From Geobacter sp. (GTDB lineage Bacteria > Desulfobacterota > Desulfuromonadia > Geobacterales > Pseudopelobacteraceae): a DNA stretch of 51,823 nucleotides. The DNA is taken from assembly GCA_003151775.1 (NCBI GenBank), contig PLYK01000060.1:11802-63624 (forward strand). Reading direction: 5' to 3'. The position numbers and the translations under genes are program-made. This document shows positions 18,108-27,269 of this stretch, piece after piece (positions within the stretch are counted from its first letter, which is position 1; each line of letters starts with the position of its first letter). Below the pieces are notes generated by a model. That model saw only the letters and a list, made by a program, of their open reading frames with translations. It had not been told where the DNA came from and made no database searches.

Positions 18108-19442
18108 ATGGACTACATTGCCGACCTTCATATCCATTCTCCCTACTCACGGGCCACCAGCCCGGAGAGCAATCTGGCCGGCCTGGCCGGCTGGGCGAGG
18201 GTCAAGGGGATCCAGGTGGTCGGCACCGGCGACTTTACCCATCCCGGCTGGTTCCGGCGCCTCAAGGAGGAACTGGAGCCGGCCGAAGCGGGCCTGTTCC
18301 GGCTGAAGAACGAGGCCATGATCCCTTCGCCGCTGCCGGGGGCGACCCCCCTTGCCGGGCCGGTGCGGTTTCTCCTCTCCGCCGAGATCAGCAGCATCTA
18401 CAAGCGCCACGGCGTGGTGCGCAAGGTCCACAACCTGCTCTACGTGCCGGACTTCGCCTCCGCCGAGAGGCTGAACGCCAAGCTGGCCGGCATCGGCAAT
18501 ATCGAGTCCGACGGTCGCCCCATCCTGGGGCTTGATAGCCGCGACCTGCTGGAGATCCTGCTGGAGCAGGCGCCGGAGGGTTTCCTGGTGCCTGCCCACA
18601 TCTGGACCCCCTGGTTCTCCCTGTTCGGCTCAAAATCCGGCTTCGACGCCATCGAGGAATGTTTCGACGACCTCACGCCCCACGTCTTTGCCCTGGAGAC
18701 CGGGCTTTCCTCCGACCCGGACATGAACCGGCTCATATCCGGCCTGGACCGTTTCGCACTGATCTCCAACTCGGACAGCCACTCCCCCTCCAAGCTCGGA
18801 CGCGAGGCCAATCTCTTCTCCACCGGCCTGGATTTTTTCGCCCTGCGGGACGCCATCAGGGGGAACCGGCGGGAGACCTTCCGTGCCACGGTGGAATTTT
18901 TTCCCGAGCAGGGGAAATACCATGCCGACGGCCACCGGGCCTGCCATGTCTGTCTCTATCCCGTGGAGAGCCGCAGGCTGGGGCTGGCCTGCCCGGTCTG
19001 CGGCAGGCCTTTGACCGTGGGTGTCCACCACCGGGTCATGGAACTGGCAGACCGGGAGGAGCCGCTCTACCGTGCAGACTCGCCGGAGGTGTTCAGCCTC
19101 ATCCCCCTGCCCGAGGTGCTGGGGGAGATCATCGGGGCCGGTCCCGCCTCCAAGGGGGTCATGGAGCAGTACGGCCGCACCATCGGGCGTTTCGGATCGG
19201 AATTCAACCTGCTCCTGCACGCCTCCCTGGACGAGATCCGCGAGGCTTCGCCGGTCCTGGGAGAGGCCGTTTTGCGCATGCGCGCCGGCCGGGTCATCCG
19301 CACGCCCGGTTTTGACGGCGAGTACGGCGTGATCAGGCTCTTTGAGGAGGGGGAGGCACAGCGATTGTTCGGCCTGGGTAGCCTGTACGGCGATGGACCG
19401 GCGCCCCGGCGCCGGAGAAAGAGGCGGGAGTGTCCGTTTTGA
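18108..19442 (+). CDS. Endonuclease Q-like PHP-domain protein
   Basis: The N-terminal PHP metallo-phosphoesterase domain begins MDYIADLHIHSPYSRATS, with the metal-binding H-x-H motif, and has GTGDFTHPGW, LLSAEISSIYK and LISNSDSHSPSKLG. Near residues 280-306 a Cys-rich knuckle (HVCLY, then LACPVCGRPL) resembles the zinc site of endonuclease Q. EndoQ, known from archaea and some bacteria, cleaves 5' of deaminated bases such as uracil and hypoxanthine. The C-terminus is Arg/Lys-rich. The gene lies between yidC and mnmE, an unusual place for a repair nuclease. Activity on damaged DNA is inferred from the family. Confidence 0.8.
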   Translation: MDYIADLHIHSPYSRATSPESNLAGLAGWARVKGIQVVGTGDFTHPGWFRRLKEELEPAEAGLFRLKNEAMIPSPLPGATPLAGPVRFLLSAEISSIYKRHGVVRKVHNLLYVPDFASAERLNAKLAGIGNIESDGRPILGLDSRDLLEILLEQAPEGFLVPAHIWTPWFSLFGSKSGFDAIEECFDDLTPHVFALETGLSSDPDMNRLISGLDRFALISNSDSHSPSKLGREANLFSTGLDFFALRDAIRGNRRETFRATVEFFPEQGKYHADGHRACHVCLYPVESRRLGLACPVCGRPLTVGVHHRVMELADREEPLYRADSPEVFSLIPLPEVLGEIIGAGPASKGVMEQYGRTIGRFGSEFNLLLHASLDEIREASPVLGEAVLRMRAGRVIRTPGFDGEYGVIRLFEEGEAQRLFGLGSLYGDGPAPRRRRKRRECPF

Positions 19443-19463
19443 TGCCTAAAGAGAAAATCGACC

Positions 19464-20834
19464 ATGTATATTGAGGATACCATCGCCGCCATCAGCACCC
19501 CGCAAGGTGAGGGGGGCATTGGCATTGTGCGGGTCAGCGGCAACCGGGCCGAGGCCATCGGCCTGCGGCTCTTCCGCTTCCGCAAGGGAGACGCCTTCTC
19601 CAGCCATTTCCTGCACTACGGCGCTCTAGTGGCGCCGGATAACGGCGCAGTGCTCGACGAGGCCATGGCGGTCCTGATGCGGGCGCCCCATTCCTACACC
19701 CGCGAGGATGTGCTGGAACTGCACTGTCATGGCGGGATGCTGGTGGTGGAGCGTATCCTGGCTTCGGCCTTGGCCTGCGGCGCACGCCTGGCCGAGCCGG
19801 GCGAGTTCACCCGCCGGGCCTTCATCAACGGCAGGATCGACCTGGTGCAGGCCGAAGCGGTCATGGACGTGATCGCCGCCAAGACCGAGGCGTCGCTGGC
19901 ACTGGCACAACGCCAGCGCGCCGGTGCGCTCTCCGCCAGGATAGACGCCGTCCGCCAGGCCCTGACGAGGAGCCTGGCCTTTATCGAGGCCTCCATCGAT
20001 TTCCCCGAGGAGGACATCGGCGAGACCGACACCGCTCTCCTTTTGTCGGGCGTCAACGGCGCTCTTGACGAGATCGGCAGCCTGCTGGACGGTTTCGACG
20101 AAGGACGCATCCTGCGGGAGGGGATTTCGGTGCTGATCGTCGGCAAACCCAATGCCGGCAAGTCCAGCCTGCTCAACCGTCTGCTCAAGGAAAACCGCGC
20201 CATCGTAACCCACGTCCCCGGCACTACCCGGGATATCATCGAGGAGACCGTAAACCTGGGCGGGCTTGCCGTTCGCCTTTTGGACACGGCCGGTATCCGC
20301 CACACGGATGACGTCGTCGAGCGCGAGGGGATCAACCGCGCCCTGGACAAGATCCCCCAGGCCGACCTGGTGCTGTTCGTACTCGATTCTAGCCGGCCGT
20401 TCAATGTGGAGGACCGGCAGATCCTGGATGCCGTGGCGGGGAAGACGGCCATTCTAGTATTGAACAAGTGCGATCTGCCCCTTACCCTGGAACTCCCCGC
20501 CGAAATGGGAGAGTTGCCCCGCGTCGCCCTGTCGGCCGGCACCGGCGCGGGCATCGATGGCCTCCGCGAGTTGATCCGCACGACCTTCCTGCGCGGAACG
20601 GCGCTCGACAGCCGGGAATTCGTGGCCATCTCGCGGGCCCGCCATCGCGACGCCCTGACCTCTGCCCGCTCGGTCCTTCGGCAGTTTCTTTCCGGCCTGG
20701 AGGGGGGGCGTGAGCTGGAAACCCTGGCCATCGACCTGCGCGATGCCTTGTCCGCCGTGGGCCAGGTCACCGGCGAAACCACGACGGACGATGTGTTGGA
20801 CGTGGTATTTTCATCATTCTGTATTGGGAAATAA
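19464..20834 (+). CDS. mnmE: tRNA modification GTPase MnmE
   Basis: MnmE works with MnmG to add the carboxymethylaminomethyl group at wobble U34 of certain tRNAs. The N-terminal folate-binding domain starts [20 protein letters not shown]. The inserted Ras-like G domain has [15 protein letters not shown] near residue 225, the [10 protein letters not shown] switch and NKCDLP. The C-terminus ends in the catalytic motif FCIGK. Length (456) is typical. It is followed within 40 bases by mnmG. Confidence 0.97.
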   Translation: MYIEDTIAAISTPQGEGGIGIVRVSGNRAEAIGLRLFRFRKGDAFSSHFLHYGALVAPDNGAVLDEAMAVLMRAPHSYTREDVLELHCHGGMLVVERILASALACGARLAEPGEFTRRAFINGRIDLVQAEAVMDVIAAKTEASLALAQRQRAGALSARIDAVRQALTRSLAFIEASIDFPEEDIGETDTALLLSGVNGALDEIGSLLDGFDEGRILREGISVLIVGKPNAGKSSLLNRLLKENRAIVTHVPGTTRDIIEETVNLGGLAVRLLDTAGIRHTDDVVEREGINRALDKIPQADLVLFVLDSSRPFNVEDRQILDAVAGKTAILVLNKCDLPLTLELPAEMGELPRVALSAGTGAGIDGLRELIRTTFLRGTALDSREFVAISRARHRDALTSARSVLRQFLSGLEGGRELETLAIDLRDALSAVGQVTGETTTDDVLDVVFSSFCIGK

Positions 20835-20840
20835 TGCCCG

Positions 20841-20856
20841 TGTTTCACGTGAAACA
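20841..20856. promoter_or_regulatory. parS-like centromere site 1
   Basis: The 16-bp palindrome TGTTTCACGTGAAACA matches the bacterial parS consensus bound by ParB, differing at most at one position from the B. subtilis form. It lies between mnmE and mnmG. ParB nucleates here to organise the origin region for segregation. Confidence 0.88.
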
Positions 20857-20870
20857 TGGGGAGGATATCG

Positions 20871-22778
20871 ATGCACTGTCATGAAACAATCTATGACGTG
20901 ATCGTGGTCGGGGCCGGCCATGCCGGCTGCGAGGCGGCTCTGGCCGCTGCCCGCATGGGGTGTTCCACGCTGCTTTTGACCATCAACCTGGACGCGATTG
21001 CGCTCATGTCCTGCAACCCCGCCATCGGCGGCCTTGCCAAGGGGCACCTGGTCAGGGAGATCGATGCCCTGGGGGGCGAGATGGCCAGGAACATCGACGC
21101 AACCGGTATCCAGTTCCGCATCCTCAATACCCGCAAGGGGCCGGCGGTGCGCGCTTCCCGCGCCCAGGCCGACAAGCAGCTCTACCGGCTGCGCATGAAA
21201 CGGGTGCTGGAGCAGCAGGACAACCTGTACCTCAAGCAGGGCGAGGTGACGGGGCTCTACCTGGAAGAGGATGAGCTTAGGGGTGTGGATACCCGTTCCG
21301 CCATCCGCTTTCTCGGCAAAACGGTCGTGCTGACCACCGGCACCTTCATGCGCGGCCTGATCCACATCGGTCTGACCAACTACCCTGGGGGCAGGGCAGG
21401 CGATCTCCCTTCGGTGGGGCTTTCCGACCAGTTGCGGCAGCTCGGATTTCTGGTGGGGAGGCTTAAGACCGGCACACCGGCGCGTCTCGACGGCCGGACC
21501 ATAGACTTCTCCCGGCTTAAGCCCCAGTACGGCGACGATCCGCCAGTGCCGTTCTCCTTCTCCACAGAGCGCATCACCATGCCCCAGGTGCCGTGCCATA
21601 TCGCCTATACCAACCCGCGCTCCCACGAGATCATCCGCTCCGGCCTGGACCGTTCGCCGCTCTACTCCGGGATTATCGAGGGCATCGGCCCGCGCTACTG
21701 TCCTTCCATCGAAGACAAGGTGGTGCGTTTTCCCGACAAGGAACGCCACCAGACCTTCATCGAGCCGGAAGGGCTGGAGACGGTGGAGGTCTATCCCAGC
21801 GGCATGTCCACCTCGCTGCCCATTGACATCCAGATACCCTTTTACCGCTCCATCGAGGGGCTGGAGCGGGTCGAGATCATGCGGCCGGCCTATGCCATCG
21901 AATACGATTACGTCGATCCGATCCAGTTGCACGCCTCGTTGGAGACCAAGCTGATCCGCAACCTCTACCACGCCGGCCAGATCAACGGCACCTCGGGTTA
22001 CGAGGAGGCGGCCGGGCAGGGATTGATGGCAGGCATCAATGCCGCGCTCCGGGTCAAGGGGAAAGCCCCCCTCGTGTTGGGCCGCAGTGAAGCCTATATC
22101 GGGGTGATGATCGATGACCTGGTGACCCTGGGCACGAAGGAACCGTACCGCATGTTCACCTCGCGGGCGGAGTACCGCTTGCTGCTGCGTGAAGACAACG
22201 CCGATGTGCGGCTGCGCGAGAGTGGACATGGCATCGGCCTTGTGAGGGACGATGTTTTCGGCCGATTTCTGAAAAAGAGGGAGATGATTGCCGCTGAATA
22301 CGAACGGATCTGTTCCGGCCGGCTGGTTATGGATGAGCGCGAGCAGGGGTTTCTTTCCCGGCACGGCCTGGCCGACGTCCAGAAGGGGACAACCCTCGAA
22401 CAGTTGCTCAGGCGCCCTGAGATCACCTATGGGGAGCTGGCGGAATTCGACGATGTTTCACGTGAAACGCCCCCTGATGTGAGCGAGCAGGTGGAGATCC
22501 AGGTTAAGTACCGCGGCTATATCGAGCGGCAGCTTGAACAGGTGGAGCGGGCGCGTAAGCTGGAGGGCACGCTCCTGCCCGAGGGGCTGGATTATTTTTC
22601 CATCAACGGGCTCACAACCGAGGTGCGTGAAAAGCTGGCCAAGAACCGGCCCGACACCCTGGGGCAGGCTTCGCGCATCCCCGGTGTGACACCGGCGGCC
22701 ATGTCGGTGCTTTCGATTGTGTTGAAAGCGAAAAACTGGAAAAACAACGGGCGGGGAACCGGGTCGGTGAAACAGTGA
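20871..22778 (+). CDS. mnmG: tRNA modification enzyme MnmG (FAD-dependent)
   Basis: MnmG (GidA) is the FAD-binding partner of MnmE in wobble-uridine modification. It opens with YDVIVVGAGHAGCEAALAA, the dinucleotide-binding motif, followed by SCNPAIGGLAKGHLVREIDA. Further blocks are TRKGPAVRASRAQADK, YCPSIEDKVVRF and GQINGTSGYEEAAGQG, all hallmarks of the family. I place the start at ATG 20871 because GGGAGG lies six bases before it; ATG 20856 is part of the parS-like site. The gene contains a second parS-like site and overlaps rsmG by four bases. Confidence 0.97.
   Translation: MHCHETIYDVIVVGAGHAGCEAALAAARMGCSTLLLTINLDAIALMSCNPAIGGLAKGHLVREIDALGGEMARNIDATGIQFRILNTRKGPAVRASRAQADKQLYRLRMKRVLEQQDNLYLKQGEVTGLYLEEDELRGVDTRSAIRFLGKTVVLTTGTFMRGLIHIGLTNYPGGRAGDLPSVGLSDQLRQLGFLVGRLKTGTPARLDGRTIDFSRLKPQYGDDPPVPFSFSTERITMPQVPCHIAYTNPRSHEIIRSGLDRSPLYSGIIEGIGPRYCPSIEDKVVRFPDKERHQTFIEPEGLETVEVYPSGMSTSLPIDIQIPFYRSIEGLERVEIMRPAYAIEYDYVDPIQLHASLETKLIRNLYHAGQINGTSGYEEAAGQGLMAGINAALRVKGKAPLVLGRSEAYIGVMIDDLVTLGTKEPYRMFTSRAEYRLLLREDNADVRLRESGHGIGLVRDDVFGRFLKKREMIAAEYERICSGRLVMDEREQGFLSRHGLADVQKGTTLEQLLRRPEITYGELAEFDDVSRETPPDVSEQVEIQVKYRGYIERQLEQVERARKLEGTLLPEGLDYFSINGLTTEVREKLAKNRPDTLGQASRIPGVTPAAMSVLSIVLKAKNWKNNGRGTGSVKQ
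22454..22469. promoter_or_regulatory. parS-like centromere site 2 (inside mnmG)
   Basis: TGTTTCACGTGAAACG within the mnmG coding sequence differs from site 1 only in the last base. parS sites are often embedded in genes near the origin. The codons read V-S-R-E-T, so the site is compatible with coding. Confidence 0.83.
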
Positions 22779-23428
22779 TTCGTAACGCGCTTGAACAAGG
22801 TGCACGGGAGATGGGCCTGGATATTTCCGGGGAAACAATCAGAACGTTTGAGCTGTTTATCGACCAACTCAAAAAATGGAACCGCAAGATCAATCTCACC
22901 ACCATAATCACCGATGATGAGATTGCGGTGAAGCACATCATCGATGCACTGGTGTTGGCCGGTTGCGTGCGCGATGGCGAAAGGGTGCTGGATATGGGTT
23001 CCGGGGCAGGGGTGCCGGCCATTCCCTTGAAGATCGTCAAGCCGAAGGTCCGGGTTACCTCCGTGGATGCGGTCGGGAAAAAGATCCTCTTCCAGCGGCA
23101 TGTGGCCCGCCTCTTGGGGTTCCAGGGCTTCGAGGCCATTCATGCGCGGGTGGAGGATCTGAGCAATTCCCATGCCCACGGTTTCGACCTGATAGTATCG
23201 CGGGCCTTCTCGCGCCTGGAACAGTTTGTCGCTCTTGCCGCGCCGCTGTTGGCAGAGGCCGGGCGGCTGATCGCCATGAAGGGGCCGGGCGCTGCCGATG
23301 AGATCCGGGCGGACGGGGAACGTCTCGCAACACTGGGGTTTGAAATCGTGTCCGTCACCCCCTACCGGTTGCCGTTCAACAAGGGCGAACGCAACCTGAT
23401 AGGGATTGCACCCCGCAAAGCCGCTTGA
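22775..23428 (+). CDS. rsmG: 16S rRNA (guanine527-N7) methyltransferase RsmG
   Basis: RsmG (GidB) methylates G527 of 16S rRNA with S-adenosylmethionine. The SAM-binding motif VLDMGSGAGVPAIPLKI lies near residue 72. ISGETIRTFELFIDQLKKWN and LIVSRAFSRLEQFV are also characteristic. The GTG start overlaps the mnmG stop (GTGA), suggesting translational coupling. In many relatives parA and parB follow directly, but here they do not. Confidence 0.95.
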   Translation: MIRNALEQGAREMGLDISGETIRTFELFIDQLKKWNRKINLTTIITDDEIAVKHIIDALVLAGCVRDGERVLDMGSGAGVPAIPLKIVKPKVRVTSVDAVGKKILFQRHVARLLGFQGFEAIHARVEDLSNSHAHGFDLIVSRAFSRLEQFVALAAPLLAEAGRLIAMKGPGAADEIRADGERLATLGFEIVSVTPYRLPFNKGERNLIGIAPRKAA

Positions 23429-23644
23429 AATGGGCACTCAGAGGATAAAATTTCAAAAACGGCCGTTGCCGCCGTTATTGATCCGCACCCAGGCCTGGGG
23501 GTCCCCTGGCGGCCCAAGCGCCTTGTAGGGCAAATTTGGGCGTTCTGCTTCAGGGCCTGTCCGGATCGGGTGTTTTGACTCAGAATGGTGTTGCAGATGG
23601 GGCGATTCTGCACTAAAGTGACGGTAGAGAGCAGGAACGTTGCC

Positions 23645-24046
23645 ATGGACATACGCATCTACTACGAGGACACGGACGCCGCCGGCGTGGTCTACCATGC
23701 CAGCTATCTCAGATTCTTTGAACGGGCCAGAACGGAATACTTCCGTGAACGCGGCCTGGGGGTGGCGGAGCTCGCCAACGACGGGTTCGTCTTCCCGGTC
23801 ATAAGGATGGAGATCGATTTCAGGGCCCCTGCCCTGCACGACGAGCTTCTGTCAATTATTACCCGTCCGGAGCGGGTCGGCGGCTCATCCTTCACTGTCA
23901 GGCAACAGGCCGTGCGGCCATCGGACGGCAGGCTTCTGGTGGAGGCGGTAGTCATCCTTGCCTGCATCAATCCGCAGTGCAAGGCGCGACGGATTCCGAA
24001 CCATGTCAGGCGCATGCTGGAAGAGGGTGCGGTGCGGGAAGCATGA
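23645..24046 (+). CDS. YbgC-type acyl-CoA thioesterase
   Basis: This is a hot-dog-fold thioesterase of the 4-hydroxybenzoyl-CoA/YbgC family. The N-terminal motif YYEDTDAAGVVYHASYLRFFE contains the catalytic Asp and the VVYHA helix start of the family. Substrates are likely short or medium acyl-CoAs; the actual one cannot be read from sequence. I start it at ATG 23645 with AGGAA upstream, giving 133 residues. The stop overlaps the mqnC start (ATGA), so the two are probably coupled. The 216-base gap before it (23429-23644) holds only GC-rich sequence with short inverted repeats. Confidence 0.88.
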   Translation: MDIRIYYEDTDAAGVVYHASYLRFFERARTEYFRERGLGVAELANDGFVFPVIRMEIDFRAPALHDELLSIITRPERVGGSSFTVRQQAVRPSDGRLLVEAVVILACINPQCKARRIPNHVRRMLEEGAVREA

Positions 24047-25113
24047 TGGTGTTGCAATCGGTTGATACCGCAGGCCTTCAGCGCATCGAGCGCGGGGAGG
24101 CGTTGCGGCTGTTCGAAGGCGCCGAACTGCTGGAGCTGGGGGTCTATGCCGACAGAATACGCCGCAAGCTCCACCCGGAAGGGATGGTGTCGTTTGTCGT
24201 TGACCGCAACGTCAATTACACCAACATCTGCGAATCGAAATGCGCCTTTTGCGCCTTCTACAGAGACAGAAAAGCTTCGGACGCCTACGTGCTCTCCCAG
24301 GAGGAGATCTTCGTCAAGATCGACGAACTGGTGAAGCTGGGCGGCACCCAACTCCTCATGCAGGGGGGGCTCAACCCCGATTTGAAGATCGGCTTTTTCG
24401 AGCAATTGTTCCGCGAGATCAAGGCGCGCTTTCCTTCGGTGCAGAATCACTCCCTTTCGCCGGCCGAGGTGGTCTGTATAGCGAAGAACTCGGGGCTTGC
24501 GCTGGATGAAACCCTGGAACGGCTCAAACAGGCCGGCCTCGATTCGATCCCCGGCGGCGGGGCCGAGATCCTGGTGGATGAGGTTCGCGGCGGCATCTCG
24601 CCCAACAAGATCGGCTGGCGCCAGTGGGCGGAGGTGATGTCCAGGGCTGCCAGGCTCGGCATGCCGACCACGGCCACCATGATGTTCGGCAGCCGGGAGA
24701 AGCCGGAGGATATCGTCGAGCATCTTTTCCGGGTGCGGGAGATCCAGGATGGGGGCGGTTCGTTTACCGCCTTCATCCCCTGGACCTACCAACCGGGGAA
24801 TACCGAACTGGGGGGCGACACCGCCACCGGGGTGGAATACCTGAAGGTGTTGTCCCTGGCCCGCATCGTGCTGGACAATATCCCCAACATCCAGGCCAGT
24901 TGGGTCACCCAGGGCGCCAAGATGGCTCAGGTAGCCCTCTTTTTCGGGGCAAACGATCTGGGGGGCACCATGCTGGAGGAAAACGTCGTTGCCGCGGCAG
25001 GGTGCAGTTTCCGCATGTCCCGGGAAGAGATGATCGAACTCATTCGCGGGGCCGGCTTCCGTGCCGTTCAACGCACCACCACCTACCACATCATAAAGGA
25101 GTTTCCGGCTTGA
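24043..25113 (+). CDS. mqnC: Dehypoxanthine futalosine cyclase (radical SAM)
   Basis: MqnC cyclises dehypoxanthine futalosine in the futalosine route to menaquinone. The radical-SAM cluster motif appears in CESKCAFCAFYRD near residue 65. NYTNIC, LGGTQLLMQGGLNPDL, HSLSPAEVV, GLDSIPGGGAEILVDEVR and ASWVTQGAKMAQVALFFGAN strongly match MqnC rather than CofH or MqnE. Start ATG 24043 overlaps the thioesterase stop, and ATG 24046 is equally possible. The stop overlaps the RNase D start. Other mqn genes are not in the window. Confidence 0.93.
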   Translation: MMVLQSVDTAGLQRIERGEALRLFEGAELLELGVYADRIRRKLHPEGMVSFVVDRNVNYTNICESKCAFCAFYRDRKASDAYVLSQEEIFVKIDELVKLGGTQLLMQGGLNPDLKIGFFEQLFREIKARFPSVQNHSLSPAEVVCIAKNSGLALDETLERLKQAGLDSIPGGGAEILVDEVRGGISPNKIGWRQWAEVMSRAARLGMPTTATMMFGSREKPEDIVEHLFRVREIQDGGGSFTAFIPWTYQPGNTELGGDTATGVEYLKVLSLARIVLDNIPNIQASWVTQGAKMAQVALFFGANDLGGTMLEENVVAAAGCSFRMSREEMIELIRGAGFRAVQRTTTYHIIKEFPA

Positions 25114-26264
25114 CATATCTAAACCGGCAGGCCGGAACGTGTGAAATCGTCACCACCGCACCACGCCTGAAAGAACTGGCGGCACATCTCTGCCGCCACC
25201 GAGAATTGGCCGTAGACCTGGAGATGGATTCGCTCCACCACTATTGGGAAAAGGTCTGCCTGATCCAGGTCTCGACCCGCAGCGAGAGCTGGCTGATAGA
25301 CCCGCTGGCGCTGAAGGATCTGTCCCCCCTGGCCGCGCCGTTGGGCAATCCCGCCATCCTGATCGTGATGCATGGCGCAGATTATGATATCCGCTCCATG
25401 CACCGGGATTTCGGCATTGAGGTGAAAAGCCTCTTCGACACCATGATTGCGGCACGCTTTCTGGGTATTGCCGAGTTTGGCCTTGCTGCCTTGCTCAGGG
25501 CCCGCTTCGGCATCGAACTGGACAAGAAGTACCAGAAGGCCGACTGGAGCAGGCGACCGCTCACCCCGGAGATGTGCGCCTACGCCACGGCCGATACGGC
25601 CAACCTGCTCCCCCTGTACGACCAACTGCGCGGCGAACTGGCCGAAAAAGGCCGCCTCACCTGGCAGGAGGAGGAGTGCAGCCTGGTGTGCCGGGCGCGG
25701 GTAAACGAAAAAGAGGGGCCGCTGTTTCTCTTCTGCAAGGGGGCGGGAAAGCTGAAAGGTCGCAGCCTGGCAGCGCTCGAAGAGTTGCTGCGCTACCGTG
25801 ACCGCCAGGCCCGGGCGCTGGATCGCCCCCCCTTCAAGGTCATGTCGGCCGAGACGCTCCTGGAGGCGGCAGAGAAGAAACCGCGTTCATTGTGCGAGTT
25901 GTCCGACATCAAGGGCATGACCCCCAAGCAGCTCCATCGCCACGGTCAGGCCCTGCTGGCGGCGGTTACAGCCGCCCTGGAACTGCCCGAGGAGCGGTTG
26001 CCCCGTTTCCCGCGCATCCGGAGGGAAGACCCGTCCGAAGGGGCCAAGGAGCGGCTCAAGCGGCTCAAGTCATGGCGCGAAAGATCGAGTGCGGCCCTGA
26101 GGCTTGAACCGGGGGTGGTTTCACCCAACTGGCTTCTGGAGGCAGTGGCGGATATGAACCCCGCCTCTCCCGCCGACCTGGACGGAATCGCCGGGATGCG
26201 GGAGTGGCAGAAAGGGCTCTGCGGAAGAGAGCTGATCGAGGTGCTTGAAGCCGATGGCAAATGA
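25110..26264 (+). CDS. rnd: Ribonuclease D
   Basis: RNase D is a 3'-5' exonuclease acting on tRNA and other small RNA ends. The DEDD catalytic motifs are visible as AVDLEMDS near residue 32, MHGADYDIRSM near 88 and YATADTANLLPLY near 158. An HRDC domain follows around residues 208-290 (LEELLRYRDRQARALDRPP). The TTG start at 25110 overlaps the mqnC stop and has AAAGGAG eight bases upstream. The C-terminal region contains a second HRDC-like helical segment. It overlaps the next gene by 11 bases. Confidence 0.9.
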   Translation: MTYLNRQAGTCEIVTTAPRLKELAAHLCRHRELAVDLEMDSLHHYWEKVCLIQVSTRSESWLIDPLALKDLSPLAAPLGNPAILIVMHGADYDIRSMHRDFGIEVKSLFDTMIAARFLGIAEFGLAALLRARFGIELDKKYQKADWSRRPLTPEMCAYATADTANLLPLYDQLRGELAEKGRLTWQEEECSLVCRARVNEKEGPLFLFCKGAGKLKGRSLAALEELLRYRDRQARALDRPPFKVMSAETLLEAAEKKPRSLCELSDIKGMTPKQLHRHGQALLAAVTAALELPEERLPRFPRIRREDPSEGAKERLKRLKSWRERSSAALRLEPGVVSPNWLLEAVADMNPASPADLDGIAGMREWQKGLCGRELIEVLEADGK

Positions 26265-27207
26265 AACACGCACGGAACAACCCTACCTGAGCATCGTCGT
26301 GCCGGTCTACAACGAGGAGGGCAATCTGGGCCCCCTGATGGAACGGCTCTATCCGGCCGTACAGGGGACCGGCAGGACGTTCGAGATCATCTTCATCAAT
26401 GATGGTTCCGGTGACCGCTCCCTGGAGATCCTGCGGCGGATGGTGCAGCAGTACCCTGGGGTCAAGGTGATCGAGTTCAACGGCAACTTCGGCCAGCACA
26501 TGGCCATCCTTGCGGCCTTCGAGTCGTCCCGGGGGGATATCGTCATCACCCTGGATGCCGACCTGCAGAACCCGCCCGAGGAGATCCCGCGTCTGGTGGC
26601 GGAGATCGAAAAGGGGCACGACGTGGTCGGCACCATCCGCCGGAAACGCCGGGATTCCTTCTTCAGAAAGTTCGCCTCGCGCGCCGTGAACATCACAACC
26701 AACCGGATCACCGGCATGCAGATGCAGGACTACGGTTGCATGCTGAGGGCCTACCACCGCTATGTGGTGGACAATATCAATCGCTGCCGGGAATCGACCA
26801 CCTTTATCCCGGCCCTGGCCCAGACCTTTGCCTCCAATCCCACCGAGATCGAGGTGGGACACGCCGAGCGGGTGGAGGGGGAGAGCAAGTATTCCTTCTA
26901 CAAGCTGATACGGCTCAATTTCGACCTGATGACCGGGTTTTCGGTGGTGCCGCTGCAGATCTTTGCCCTGTTCGGCATCGGCACAGCCGCCTTTTCGCTG
27001 GTCTTTGCCCTGTTCCTGCTGGTGCGGCGCTTCATCGTCGGCTCGGAGGTGGAGGGGGTCTTCACCCTGTTCGCCATCCTGTTCTTCTTCATCGGCATCA
27101 TCATCTTCGGCATCGGCATCGTGGGCGAATACGTGGGCAGGATCTACCAGGAAGTGCGCAAACGTCCCCGATACGTGGTGAGGCGGACCTACGGTTTTGA
27201 AGAGTAG
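26254..27207 (+). CDS. arnC: ArnC-like glycosyltransferase family 2 membrane protein
   Basis: This is a polyprenyl-phosphate glycosyltransferase of the ArnC/DPM1 type. The GT-A domain has LSIVVPVYNEEGNLGPLMER, IIFINDGSGDRSLE and ITLDADLQNPPEEIP with the metal-binding D-x-D. The C-terminus carries two membrane helices (about residues 230-255 and 265-292). ArnC transfers formylated 4-amino-4-deoxy-arabinose from UDP to undecaprenyl phosphate for lipid A modification. The two ArnA-like genes downstream support that substrate. I chose ATG 26254; TTG 26245 is an alternative. Confidence 0.85.
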   Translation: MANETRTEQPYLSIVVPVYNEEGNLGPLMERLYPAVQGTGRTFEIIFINDGSGDRSLEILRRMVQQYPGVKVIEFNGNFGQHMAILAAFESSRGDIVITLDADLQNPPEEIPRLVAEIEKGHDVVGTIRRKRRDSFFRKFASRAVNITTNRITGMQMQDYGCMLRAYHRYVVDNINRCRESTTFIPALAQTFASNPTEIEVGHAERVEGESKYSFYKLIRLNFDLMTGFSVVPLQIFALFGIGTAAFSLVFALFLLVRRFIVGSEVEGVFTLFAILFFFIGIIIFGIGIVGEYVGRIYQEVRKRPRYVVRRTYGFEE

Positions 27208-27269
27208 CCCGAATAAGATATTCTGCCTCCTTGACCTGACGAAAAACCGACATCCCATGGGAATAAACT

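Noticed and set aside
16400-18109. Long minus-strand open frame opposite yidC
   Set aside because: yidC is unmistakable on the plus strand; the reverse frame is His/Gly/Arg-rich shadow sequence with no family resemblance.
20814-22364. Long minus-strand open frame opposite mnmG
   Set aside because: Shadow of the GC-rich mnmG gene; no domain or ribosome-binding site seen.
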